From Patescibacteria group bacterium (GTDB taxonomy: Bacteria; Patescibacteriota; Minisyncoccia; Phycocordibacterales; UBA2100): a stretch of DNA of 9,140 bases. The translations under genes and the position numbers were made by a program. The stretch lies in assembly GCA_015491135.1 (NCBI GenBank), contig WFWK01000009.1, forward strand, positions 1-9,140, written 5' to 3'. A model generated the notes under the pieces. The model was given only the letters and a program-made list of their open reading frames with translations. It did not search any database and was not told where the DNA came from. Shown here one piece after another: positions 1 through 4,896 of this stretch (positions are counted from its first letter, which is position 1; every line of letters begins with the position of its first letter).

Positions 1-1
1 T

Positions 2-472
2 ATGAGCTGTTCTCGCTTTCCGGATTGTCTGGGAGCAAGAAAAGCGGATGGTTCAACCATAGAGCCACCGAAAGAAACAGGTGAGCCTTGTCCTGTCTGC
101 GGAGTTGAAGGTGAGAAAGAGAATAAAAAGAAACCCGGCATTTTAATAGAAAGAGAAGGACGCTTTGGAAAATTTATGGCTTGTTCAAATTATCCAAAAT
201 GCAAATATGTTAAAAAAGACGAACAATTAAACTCCACAGGCGTAAAGTGTCCGCAGTGTAAAGAAGGCGAAATAGTTGAAAAGCGCGGCAGATTTGGCGT
301 ATTTTATGCATGCTCCAAATATCCGGATTGCAAATTTACAATGAAAGCTCGCCCTACTGGGGAAATTTGCAACCTTTGCGGATCGCTTATGATGGAGGGC
401 ACAAAAACCATTCCGGAGCGCTGTAGCAATAAGCAATGTCCGAACCACAATCCGCATAAACTGGGCAAATAA
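2..472 (+). CDS. topA: DNA topoisomerase I, C-terminal zinc-ribbon region (5' end outside window)
   Basis: This is the 3' part of a type IA topoisomerase, which relaxes negatively supercoiled DNA. The catalytic domains lie upstream of the window, and the frame is open to the left edge, so the ATG at base 2 need not be the start. Visible residues form a row of topoisomerase zinc ribbons: the end of one (C3, C9), then C30/C33 with C61/C67, C83/C86 with C104/C110, and a last one C123/C126 with C141/C146. The repeated GRFG-F-ACS-YP-C pattern is typical of TopA C-terminal ribbons, which bind single-stranded DNA. The chain ends in a basic tail, HKLGK. Its last 71 coding bases are duplicated downstream (660-730). 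Identification as TopA rests on the ribbon pattern; a stand-alone zinc-ribbon protein is unlikely. Confidence 0.88.
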   Translation: MSCSRFPDCLGARKADGSTIEPPKETGEPCPVCGVEGEKENKKKPGILIEREGRFGKFMACSNYPKCKYVKKDEQLNSTGVKCPQCKEGEIVEKRGRFGVFYACSKYPDCKFTMKARPTGEICNLCGSLMMEGTKTIPERCSNKQCPNHNPHKLGK

Positions 473-517
473 GAATTTCTCAACACAAACGCTGTAAGCG
501 ACGGAAAGCAAGCAAAC
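402..517 (+). repeat. 116-bp direct repeat, copy 1 (topA 3' end plus flank)
   Basis: This is identical base for base to 660-775 (offset 258). It covers the last 71 bases of topA including the stop, plus 45 bases of downstream sequence. The intact gene end is in this copy, so this is the parental one. Perfect identity, including non-coding bases, points to a recent duplication or strong gene conversion. Confidence 0.95.
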
Positions 518-539
518 TGCTTTGCTTGCGTTGGTTTTT
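508..539 (+). terminator. Possible topA terminator hairpin
   Basis: A perfect 9-bp stem (GCAAGCAAA at 508-516 with TTTGCTTGC at 521-529) and a CTGC loop lies 36 bases after the topA stop. It is followed by a T-rich stretch that ends in five T (535-539), but five mixed bases separate the stem from the T-run. The left arm belongs to the 116-bp repeat and the right arm does not, so the second copy has lost this hairpin. Confidence 0.45.
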
Positions 540-659
540 GTGAGGCGGAGCGATGTTTGAGCCGAAGCGTAGCGAGGCGAAAACGATGCGAGCCCGGACA
601 GGAGCCACTTAGCGACCGAGTCTTTTGCAAAAAGGCTCGGGAGCTTAGTGAGCTGACGT
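518..659. other. GC-rich structured spacer between the topA-end repeats
   Basis: No plausible gene is present. After the hairpin arm and T-rich run, bases 541-659 are clearly richer in G and C than the flanks. They contain an internal imperfect direct repeat: 542-563 and 574-594 share GAGGCG, CGATG and GAGCC in the same order. They also contain an 11-bp hairpin (616-626 with 630-640, one G-U pair, loop GCA). The hairpin has no T-run, so it is not a classical terminator. The function is unknown; the base composition suggests a structured RNA or a genome-wide intergenic repeat. Confidence 0.6.
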
Positions 660-730
660 CAAAAACCATTCCGGAGCGCTGTAGCAATAAGCAATGTCCG
701 AACCACAATCCGCATAAACTGGGCAAATAA
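660..730 (+). pseudogene. Orphan fragment of topA 3' end
   Basis: This is an exact copy of the last 23 codons and the TAA of topA, lying inside repeat copy 2. It has no start codon and the sequence before it is unrelated to topA, so it should not be expressed as protein. It is a by-product of the duplication. Confidence 0.8.
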
Positions 731-775
731 GAATTTCTCAACACAAACGCTGTAAGCGACGGAAAGCAAGCAAAC
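660..775 (+). repeat. 116-bp direct repeat, copy 2
   Basis: This is a second exact copy of 402-517. It carries a 71-base fragment of the topA tail without start or context. Downstream of the copy, the sequence leaves the parental order at 776 and rejoins a diverged version of it near 882 (CTGCTTTG, also at 517-524). A segment of about 106 bp therefore appears inserted relative to copy 1. Confidence 0.95.
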
Positions 776-877
776 CCAGCCCCACTTTTTTCCTTTCTAT
801 ACAAAAAGTGACAAATTAACCAACTGTTGCTTGGTTACGAAAACAAGTTGCTTAGTTGCAGTAAAAGTGAGGCTGGG
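775..877. repeat. About 100-bp segment with 15-base inverted-repeat ends
   Basis: The left end CCCAGCCCCACTTTT (775-789) pairs with AAAAGTGAGGCTGGG (863-877) at 14 of 15 positions. An alternative inner hairpin pairs CACTTTTT (783-790) with AAAAAGTG (803-810). Inside are a 7-bp hairpin, TAACCAA (817-823) with TTGGTTA (831-837), and two near-identical 11-mers (GTTGCTTGGTT at 826, GTTGCTTAGTT at 847). The segment is too short to encode a transposase. It could be a MITE-like insertion or a structured RNA element. No target-site duplication is certain. Confidence 0.5.
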
Positions 878-903
878 CAAGCTGCTTTGTTTTCATTGGT
901 TTC

Positions 904-931
904 TTGAATAAAGAAGATTAAGTGATACTAT
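904..931 (+). promoter_or_regulatory. Promoter of rel, leaderless type
   Basis: A -35-like TTGAAT (904-909), a 16-base spacer and an extended -10 TGaTACTAT (923-931) end 7 bases before the ATG at 939. Transcription would start at or next to the start codon. No Shine-Dalgarno sequence lies before the gene, which fits a leaderless mRNA. The -10 matches the consensus at 4 of 6 positions plus the TG extension. Confidence 0.55.
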
Positions 932-938
932 CTTTCTT

Positions 939-2495
939 ATGTATCCGAAAGTGACAGAAATAATAAAAGCTCTTCAGTTCTCCTCAAAAAAAGATGAGGA
1001 GCTTGTAAAGGAGGCTTACAGCTTTGCGAAAAAAGCTCATGAGGGGCAGAAACGCTATTCAGGTGAACCCTATTTTTCACACCCGGCGCATGTAGCACTC
1101 TCGCTGGCAAAAATAGGCATGACCTCCGAGGTGGTATCCGCAGGCCTTTTGCATGATACACTGGAGGACTGCGACATTTCACCGGAGACTATAGAGAAAG
1201 AGTTTGGCAAAGAAATACGTTTTTTGGTTGAAGGAGTTACAAAACTCGGACACGTAAGATATCACGGACTAAAAAGACATGCCGAGAGTTTAAGAAAGCT
1301 TTTCGCCGCAACTTCCGAAGACGTAAGAGTAATGATTATCAAATTAATGGACAGACTTCACAATGCAAAAACTCTAAAATACGTAAAACCAGAAAAAAGA
1401 GAAAGGATAGCACTGGAGACTTTGGAAGTATATGTTCCCATAGCCGACAGACTCGGAATGGGAGTTGTAAAAAGAGAACTGGAAGATGCCGTTTTTCCGT
1501 TTGCCTATCCGAAAGAATACAAAGAGGCGGTAAAACTGTTTAAAAAAGCCGGTGGGGAAGATGAAAAAACACTTGAGAAGGTGCATAAAGCCATCAAAAA
1601 GAAATTAGCGGAATATGGCATCAAAAACTTTCGCACAGAAGTTAGAGTTAAAGGGCTTTACAGCTTTTGGAAAAAACTTCAACGCAAAGGCGGAGATTTA
1701 AGCAAAATAAAAGATATTTGGGCTCTTAGAATTATAGTTCCCGAAGTTGCCGATTGCTACACAATTCTCGGTATAATCCATGCCGAGTGGACACCTCTTC
1801 CGGGAAGAATCAAAGACTATATCGCTTTTCCAAAACCAAACGGCTATCAAAGTTTACACACAACGATTCACACCGGCTACGGGGGTGTGCTTGAAGTGCA
1901 AATTCGCACGGAAGAAATGCACAAAGAAGCGCAATTCGGTATCGCCTCTCACATAGGATACAAAGAGCATGGTTCATCAAAACGCAAAGAAAGCGTTGGT
2001 ATGCGCTGGATAAAGCAATTTATTCCTGCAAGACTTTCCTTTTCAAATTCAAAAGAAGCAATGACATGTAAAATCAAACATAGAACATATACCGGAAATT
2101 CAGTACCGGAATGGTTAAAACATGTTGCTCAAACCGGGTGCGCCGGAGAGCCAAATGAGTACCTAGAAGAGATAAAAAGTGATTTTTTCTCTCATCGTAT
2201 TTTTGTGTTTACTCCCAAAGGCGATGTTATAGACCTACCCATTGACGCAACTCCGATTGATTTTGCCTATGCGATACACTCGCAAATCGGCAATCACATA
2301 TCTGGAGCAAAAGTCAACGGCAAACTTGTCTCTTTAAACGAAACTTTAAAAAACGGAGACATTGTTGAGATAATAACAAACCCAAAATCACACCCCACTC
2401 GCAAATGGCTTGAGTATGCAAAAACAAATATGGCAAAAAGGTTTATTCGCTCTTACCTTACAAAACAAGGAGAAAAAATCAGTCAAAAAAAGTAA
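939..2495 (+). CDS. rel: RelA/SpoT homologue, bifunctional (p)ppGpp synthetase/hydrolase with short C-terminus
   Basis: This makes and degrades the stringent-response alarmone (p)ppGpp in the cytoplasm. The N-terminal HD hydrolase domain (about 20-190) keeps the family residues: R39, H48 in SHPAHVA, H72-D73 and E76-D77 in LLHDTLED, and D138 with N142 in MDRLHNAKT. The synthetase domain (about 225-345) has RVKGLYSFWKKL, RIKDYIAFPKPNGYQSLHTT and EVQIRT. The RxKD form (R290, K292, D293) is the one seen in bifunctional Rel enzymes, unlike the ExDD of RelA. After an unusually long linker (about 346-415) comes a TGS domain (about 420-482), and the chain stops at 518. The helical, zinc-finger and ACT/RRM parts of full-length Rel (usually over 700 residues) are absent, so ribosome sensing must differ or be missing. 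The ATG start is supported by the promoter just upstream. Confidence 0.93.
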   Translation: MYPKVTEIIKALQFSSKKDEELVKEAYSFAKKAHEGQKRYSGEPYFSHPAHVALSLAKIGMTSEVVSAGLLHDTLEDCDISPETIEKEFGKEIRFLVEGVTKLGHVRYHGLKRHAESLRKLFAATSEDVRVMIIKLMDRLHNAKTLKYVKPEKRERIALETLEVYVPIADRLGMGVVKRELEDAVFPFAYPKEYKEAVKLFKKAGGEDEKTLEKVHKAIKKKLAEYGIKNFRTEVRVKGLYSFWKKLQRKGGDLSKIKDIWALRIIVPEVADCYTILGIIHAEWTPLPGRIKDYIAFPKPNGYQSLHTTIHTGYGGVLEVQIRTEEMHKEAQFGIASHIGYKEHGSSKRKESVGMRWIKQFIPARLSFSNSKEAMTCKIKHRTYTGNSVPEWLKHVAQTGCAGEPNEYLEEIKSDFFSHRIFVFTPKGDVIDLPIDATPIDFAYAIHSQIGNHISGAKVNGKLVSLNETLKNGDIVEIITNPKSHPTRKWLEYAKTNMAKRFIRSYLTKQGEKISQKK

Positions 2496-2516
2496 CCCCA
2501 CGTTGCCGTGAGGTTA
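2485..2516 (-). terminator. Terminator for the small - strand gene
   Basis: On the - strand, a 10-bp stem (2507-2516 with 2493-2502, one mismatch, 4-base loop) is followed directly by C and seven T (complement of 2485-2492). It lies 17 bases after the stop of the small gene ending at 2534 and overlaps the tail of rel on the other strand. On the + strand there is no T-run, so it does not serve rel by the classical mechanism. Confidence 0.65.
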
Positions 2517-2533
2517 AAAGTTGGAAAATTCAT

Positions 2534-2746
2534 CTACCACTCATAATCGGGAAATTCGCTTTCTTCAAAAAGGTCCGGGAGTTCCTTCCCCGCTTTTGGT
2601 CGTGGAAGATGTGGTGCTTGAGGCGTAAGCTTCATGTTCTCAGAGAAAATGCGTTCCCCCTCTATGTCTTCTGATCCCCCCGAGAAAAACTCAGAGAGCG
2701 AATCTTCCACGATGCGGACCACGTCTTCAGGATATTTAACTCCCAT
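2534..2746 (-). CDS. Hypothetical small acidic protein (70 aa)
   Basis: I do not recognise this family. It is a short, strongly acidic chain with an N-terminal stretch that could form an amphipathic helix (PEDVVRIVEDSLSEF, about residues 6-20). A Pro-rich middle (TPQAPHLPRPKAG) and an acidic, aromatic C-terminus ending DYEW follow. It has no signal peptide or membrane segment. Three things support a real gene: a good Shine-Dalgarno (AGGGAGAGG) 5 bases before the ATG, a hairpin with T-run just after its stop, and its being the only sensible ORF in the gap after rel. It is convergent with rel and divergent from the next small gene. It could still be a chance ORF. Confidence 0.55.
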   Translation of the reverse strand: MGVKYPEDVVRIVEDSLSEFFSGGSEDIEGERIFSENMKLTPQAPHLPRPKAGKELPDLFEESEFPDYEW

Positions 2747-2751
2747 TTTTT

Positions 2752-2760
2752 CCTCTCCCT
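2752..2760 (-). promoter_or_regulatory. Shine-Dalgarno of the 70-aa gene
   Basis: AGGGAGAGG on the - strand, 5 bases before the ATG at 2746. It is notable because the housekeeping genes in this window show no such site. Confidence 0.55.
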
Positions 2761-2823
2761 CTTTTGGGTTGTACCCATCTAAAAATTACTCCTAACAATA
2801 AAAAAGTCAAATTATTTACTGTG

Positions 2824-2829
2824 TATAAG
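2824..2829 (+). promoter_or_regulatory. Possible -10 element for the 95-aa gene
   Basis: TATAAG matches the -10 consensus at 5 of 6 positions, about 75 bases before the ATG at 2904. No convincing -35 is seen. If used, the leader would be about 68 bases and would contain a 7-bp hairpin (ATGCTTT 2862-2868 with AAAGCAT 2875-2881) just ahead of the Shine-Dalgarno. Confidence 0.35.
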
Positions 2830-2890
2830 TGTGAAAACTTGTTTTTACCTGGAAAATAAATATGCTTTAAAAAGAAAGCATGAAGCAATG

Positions 2891-2896
2891 AAGGAG
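2891..2896 (+). promoter_or_regulatory. Shine-Dalgarno of the 95-aa gene
   Basis: A perfect AAGGAG core, 7 bases before the ATG at 2904. It fixes this start and favours this frame over the overlapping GTG-started frame at 2831, which has no such site. Confidence 0.7.
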
Positions 2897-2903
2897 AGAG
2901 GTA

Positions 2904-3191
2904 ATGATAACTGCAGACGAATACAACGCAAAATTGAAAAAATATATCACGGTTATCAAAACAAAATTTCCATCCGTCTCCCCTGTTCAAAACCCGTTTC
3001 CCAAAAACCTGCAAGAGACAATGGGGCATTTGTTGTGGATGCTTTACAAAATAAAAGAGCGTATAGATAAAAATGAAAAAGTCGGAAAACGCGAAGTGGA
3101 CTGGATGAAATTTATTGAAGGAGCTCTTTGGGCTTTGCAGTTAATTTCTTTCCACAGTATCAAACATCCTTGCCAAAGAGAGAAAAAATGA
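2904..3191 (+). CDS. Hypothetical small basic protein (95 aa)
   Basis: The family is not recognised. The chain is Lys-rich and looks mostly helical. A first helix with charged residues (about 3-22) leads to a Pro/Phe-rich turn (SPVQNPFPKN, about 27-36). A hydrophobic helix (about 37-55, METMGHLLWMLYKIKE-like pattern) and a second (about 65-85, containing GALWALQLISF) follow, then a basic tail. It has no clear signal peptide, and the hydrophobic parts are amphipathic more than membrane-spanning. A perfect AAGGAG site and a strong terminator 9 bases after the TGA make it a credible single-gene unit. It sits directly before tRNA-Ala. A small helical DNA- or protein-binding role is possible but unsupported. 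Confidence 0.72.
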   Translation: MITADEYNAKLKKYITVIKTKFPSVSPVQNPFPKNLQETMGHLLWMLYKIKERIDKNEKVGKREVDWMKFIEGALWALQLISFHSIKHPCQREKK

Positions 3192-3199
3192 TAATATTT

Positions 3200-3232
3200 C
3201 AGAGCAACCAACAAAAGGTTGCTCTGTTTTTT
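3200..3232 (+). terminator. Strong intrinsic terminator
   Basis: A perfect 10-bp stem (CAGAGCAACC 3200-3209 with GGTTGCTCTG 3217-3226), a 7-base loop and six T (3227-3232). It ends the transcript of the 95-aa gene and stops two bases before the first base of the tRNA. Confidence 0.9.
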
Positions 3233-3234
3233 AA

Positions 3235-3308
3235 GGGCCCGTAGCTCAGTTGGCTAGAGCGCCGGTTTTGCAATCCGGAGGTCAGGGGTTCAAGTCCCCT
3301 CGGGTCCA
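3235..3308 (+). tRNA. tRNA-Ala (anticodon TGC)
   Basis: A full 74-base cloverleaf. The acceptor stem is GGGCCCG (3235-3241) with CGGGTCC (3301-3307), and the discriminator is A3308. The D arm is 3244-3260. The anticodon arm is 3262-3278 with loop TTTGCAA and anticodon TGC at 3269-3271. The variable loop has 5 bases, and the T arm is 3284-3300 with loop TTCAAGT. The G3:U70 pair, the classic alanine identity element, is present (G3237 with T3305). The last anticodon-stem pair is a T-T mismatch (3266/3274). The CCA end is not encoded. The 17 bases 3294-3310 recur twice downstream. Confidence 0.95.
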
Positions 3309-3341
3309 CAAAAAAATAAACTTGTTCTTATCTCTTAAAAA

Positions 3342-3413
3342 GGATGGTCAAGGAGTTCAAGCATGCCCGAGTCTCGTGTACGAGTGTCCGGGTCCCCTCG
3401 GGTCCACAGAAAA
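3342..3413 (+). repeat. 72-bp repeat copy 1, carrying the tRNA-Ala 3' end
   Basis: This differs from 3442-3513 at a single base (A3370 versus G3470), with exactly 100 bases between the starts. Bases 3392-3408 are identical to tRNA-Ala 3294-3310 (end of T arm, 3' acceptor strand, discriminator and two flanking bases). The left part, 3342-3361, also resembles tRNA bases 3277-3294 and ends in the same GTTCAAG. The unit thus reads like the tRNA 3' third with about 30 extra bases in the T loop. The extra part can fold: CTCG/CGAG inside, GCCCGAG (3366-3372) with CTCGGGT (3398-3404) outside. Confidence 0.9.
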
Positions 3414-3441
3414 CAAACTCATTATTCTCTATTACATTGAT

Positions 3442-3513
3442 GGATGGTCAAGGAGTTCAAGCATGCCCGGGTCTCGTGTACGAGTGTCCGGGTCCCCTCG
3501 GGTCCACAGAAAA
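3442..3513 (+). repeat. 72-bp repeat copy 2, carrying the tRNA-Ala 3' end
   Basis: This is a near-identical second copy, separated from the first by a 28-base AT-rich spacer. Bases 3492-3508 match the tRNA 3' end. The one difference, G3470 for A3370, turns an A-U pair of the outer stem into G-U, so the fold would survive. Between this repeat and fic there is only about 45 bases of AT-rich sequence with no other feature. Confidence 0.9.
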
Positions 3514-3557
3514 TAAATAAATCGATTTACGTAATTACTTAATTGTTTGAGTTTTAA

Positions 3558-3566
3558 TGCTATAAT
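3558..3566 (+). promoter_or_regulatory. Extended -10 promoter of fic, leaderless type
   Basis: TGcTATAAT is a perfect extended -10. It ends 6 bases before the ATG at 3573, so the transcript should begin at or next to the start codon. No good -35 and no Shine-Dalgarno are present. Confidence 0.75.
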
Positions 3567-3572
3567 ATTTTT

Positions 3573-4121
3573 ATGGATACTAAAGAAATAGACAGAAAAA
3601 GTCTTGAAAAAGCTTTTAAACTTTTTGAATCCGGTGATATTGAAAAAATTGAAGTTGGAACAGTCAAGGGTCTTCAGCAAATACATAAATATTTATTTGA
3701 TGGATTGTATGATTTTGCCGGACAGATTCGTGAAGTTAATATTTCAAAAGGAGGGTTTCGCTTTGCAAGCGCAATGTATCTGAAAGAAATTTTACCTAAA
3801 ATTGAAGCAATGCCGGAGAGCACCTTTGAAGAAATAATCGCAAAATACGTGGAAATGAACATAGCTCATCCGTTTGAAGAAGGTAACGGGCGCGCTATGC
3901 GCATCTGGCTTGATATGATGCTAAAAAAACATCTTGGTAAAGTTGTTGACTGGCAAAATGTTGATAAAAACTTATACTTGCAAGCTATGGAAAGAAGCCC
4001 TGTAAACGACTTGGAATTGCGCACTTTGCTGGCAAAACATCTTACAGATAAAGTTGATGACAGAGAGGTTATATTCAAAGGAATAGAACAATCTTATTAT
4101 TACGAAGGATACGAAAAATAA
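3573..4121 (+). CDS. fic: Fic-family AMP-transferase, class III (self-inhibited), NmFic-like
   Basis: Fic enzymes transfer AMP from ATP to hydroxyl side chains of target proteins. The catalytic motif HPFEEGNGRAMR (99-110) is complete, with catalytic H99, acidic E103, and GNGR for ATP phosphates. The C-terminal SYYYEG (174-179) matches the inhibitory-helix motif (S/T)xxxE(G/N) of class III Fic, where the Glu blocks productive ATP binding. Such proteins need no separate antitoxin. The tyrosine after the Ser corresponds to the auto-AMPylated tyrosine reported for Neisseria meningitidis Fic. From memory, the whole chain, including LYDFAGQIRE, NISKGGFRFA and MERSPVNDLELR, is strikingly close to that protein, whose reported target is DNA gyrase. 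The close match to a proteobacterial protein, the position beside tRNA-derived repeats, and solo transcription suggest acquisition. The start is set by the promoter. Confidence 0.95.
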   Translation: MDTKEIDRKSLEKAFKLFESGDIEKIEVGTVKGLQQIHKYLFDGLYDFAGQIREVNISKGGFRFASAMYLKEILPKIEAMPESTFEEIIAKYVEMNIAHPFEEGNGRAMRIWLDMMLKKHLGKVVDWQNVDKNLYLQAMERSPVNDLELRTLLAKHLTDKVDDREVIFKGIEQSYYYEGYEK

Positions 4122-4141
4122 AAATTCTTAAATCGCCGTCT

Positions 4142-4894
4142 TTATTGATTTAACAATAAAGCAACATTCAATGTGGCCGAAACCGAAGTTGCCAAATTCA
4201 AAGACGAAACCTTGTCCCTCATCGGAAGAGATATAACTTTATCTGATTTGGCTTTCAGATCATCTGTTATTCCATCTCTTTCCGTTCCAAAAACAAACAA
4301 GGCTTTGTCCTGAATTTTTATGTTGAAAATACTCTCCCCTTCCGGATCAAGTGATAAAATTTGATAATAGTTTTTCTCTGCAAATTCCAAAAGGCTCTCT
4401 TCTTTAATGTTTGAGACGGCAGAGAGCGCAAAATGCAACCCGGCGGAGGTGCGTAAAGTGGCTGAGTTGTAAGGCTCATGCTCACCCGAGATAAAAAAAG
4501 CTGAAGTTTTTAGGCACGCTACGGTAGCTCTAATTGAAGCGCCTATATTGTAAACAGAGGAAGGGTTTTGCAAATACACAATCCAACCATCGTTTGGAAA
4601 ATTCTGTTTTGGTTTTTTAGCAAGAGCGAAAATTCCGGTGTGAGCGTTTGGAGCAAGTTTTAAAAACAAATCGGAAGGTAAAGTCTCCGCCTCAGCAAAT
4701 GCTTTATACTCTTTGTTACCCGCTAACTTTAAAAGATTTTCTTCAACCTTCTTTTTTTGATTTTCATCCACAAAAACGCCAACCATCTCGGCCGAGAATC
4801 TAACAGCATGTTTGAAAGCGTGCAATCCTTCCAAAAAAACAATATCTTTTTTGCCCTTTTTAAATTCAATAATTTCCTCAAATGAATATTTCAT
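4142..4894 (-). CDS. SpoU/TrmH-family RNA 2'-O-ribose methyltransferase
   Basis: This is probably an S-adenosylmethionine-dependent enzyme methylating a ribose 2'-OH in tRNA or rRNA. The N-terminal part (about 1-95) looks like the L30e-like substrate-binding domain of the family. The SPOUT trefoil-knot domain follows. Motif 1 is YLQNPSSVYNIGASIRA (107-123), with conserved N110 and R122. Motif 2 is FVFGTERDG (200-208), with E205. Motif 3 is ISLPMRDKVSSLNLATS (221-237). Motif 3 has Asp where the family usually has Gly before the K-V-x-SLN part, and motif 2 has Arg-Asp-Gly in place of the usual Glu-Gly. The knot should still form. The target (RlmB-like 23S rRNA, TrmH-like tRNA or other) cannot be told from sequence. 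The ATG lies 2 bases after the scpB stop, so it is the last gene of that operon. It is convergent with fic (20-bp gap). Confidence 0.88.
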   Translation of the reverse strand: MKYSFEEIIEFKKGKKDIVFLEGLHAFKHAVRFSAEMVGVFVDENQKKKVEENLLKLAGNKEYKAFAEAETLPSDLFLKLAPNAHTGIFALAKKPKQNFPNDGWIVYLQNPSSVYNIGASIRATVACLKTSAFFISGEHEPYNSATLRTSAGLHFALSAVSNIKEESLLEFAEKNYYQILSLDPEGESIFNIKIQDKALFVFGTERDGITDDLKAKSDKVISLPMRDKVSSLNLATSVSATLNVALLLNQ

Positions 4895-4896
4895 AT

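Noticed and set aside
304..804. 166-codon - strand frame with an internal amino-acid repeat
   Set aside because: It is antisense to topA and spans the 116-bp direct repeat, so the peptide repeat is a by-product. Composition is unlike a protein and it has no start signals.
2831..3070. 79-codon GTG-started + strand frame overlapping the 95-aa gene
   Set aside because: No Shine-Dalgarno, and it overlaps the better frame that has a perfect AAGGAG and a terminator right after its stop.
3342..3408. A second tRNA gene within the repeat unit
   Set aside because: The 3' end is tRNA-like but the 5' part cannot form a 7-bp acceptor stem, D arm or anticodon arm.
3342..3513. CRISPR array (two near-identical repeats with a 28-base spacer)
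   Set aside because: There are only two units, each 72 bp and sharing the tRNA 3' end, with one AT-rich spacer and no cas genes nearby.
3250..3516. 88-codon + strand reading frame across the tRNA and both repeats
   Set aside because: It starts inside the tRNA D loop, translates tRNA and repeat sequence, and shows a repeated peptide only because the DNA repeats. It is not a gene.
4141..4160. 7-bp hairpin at the end of the methyltransferase gene as a terminator between the convergent genes
   Set aside because: The stem is all A/T except one pair and no T-run follows on either strand.
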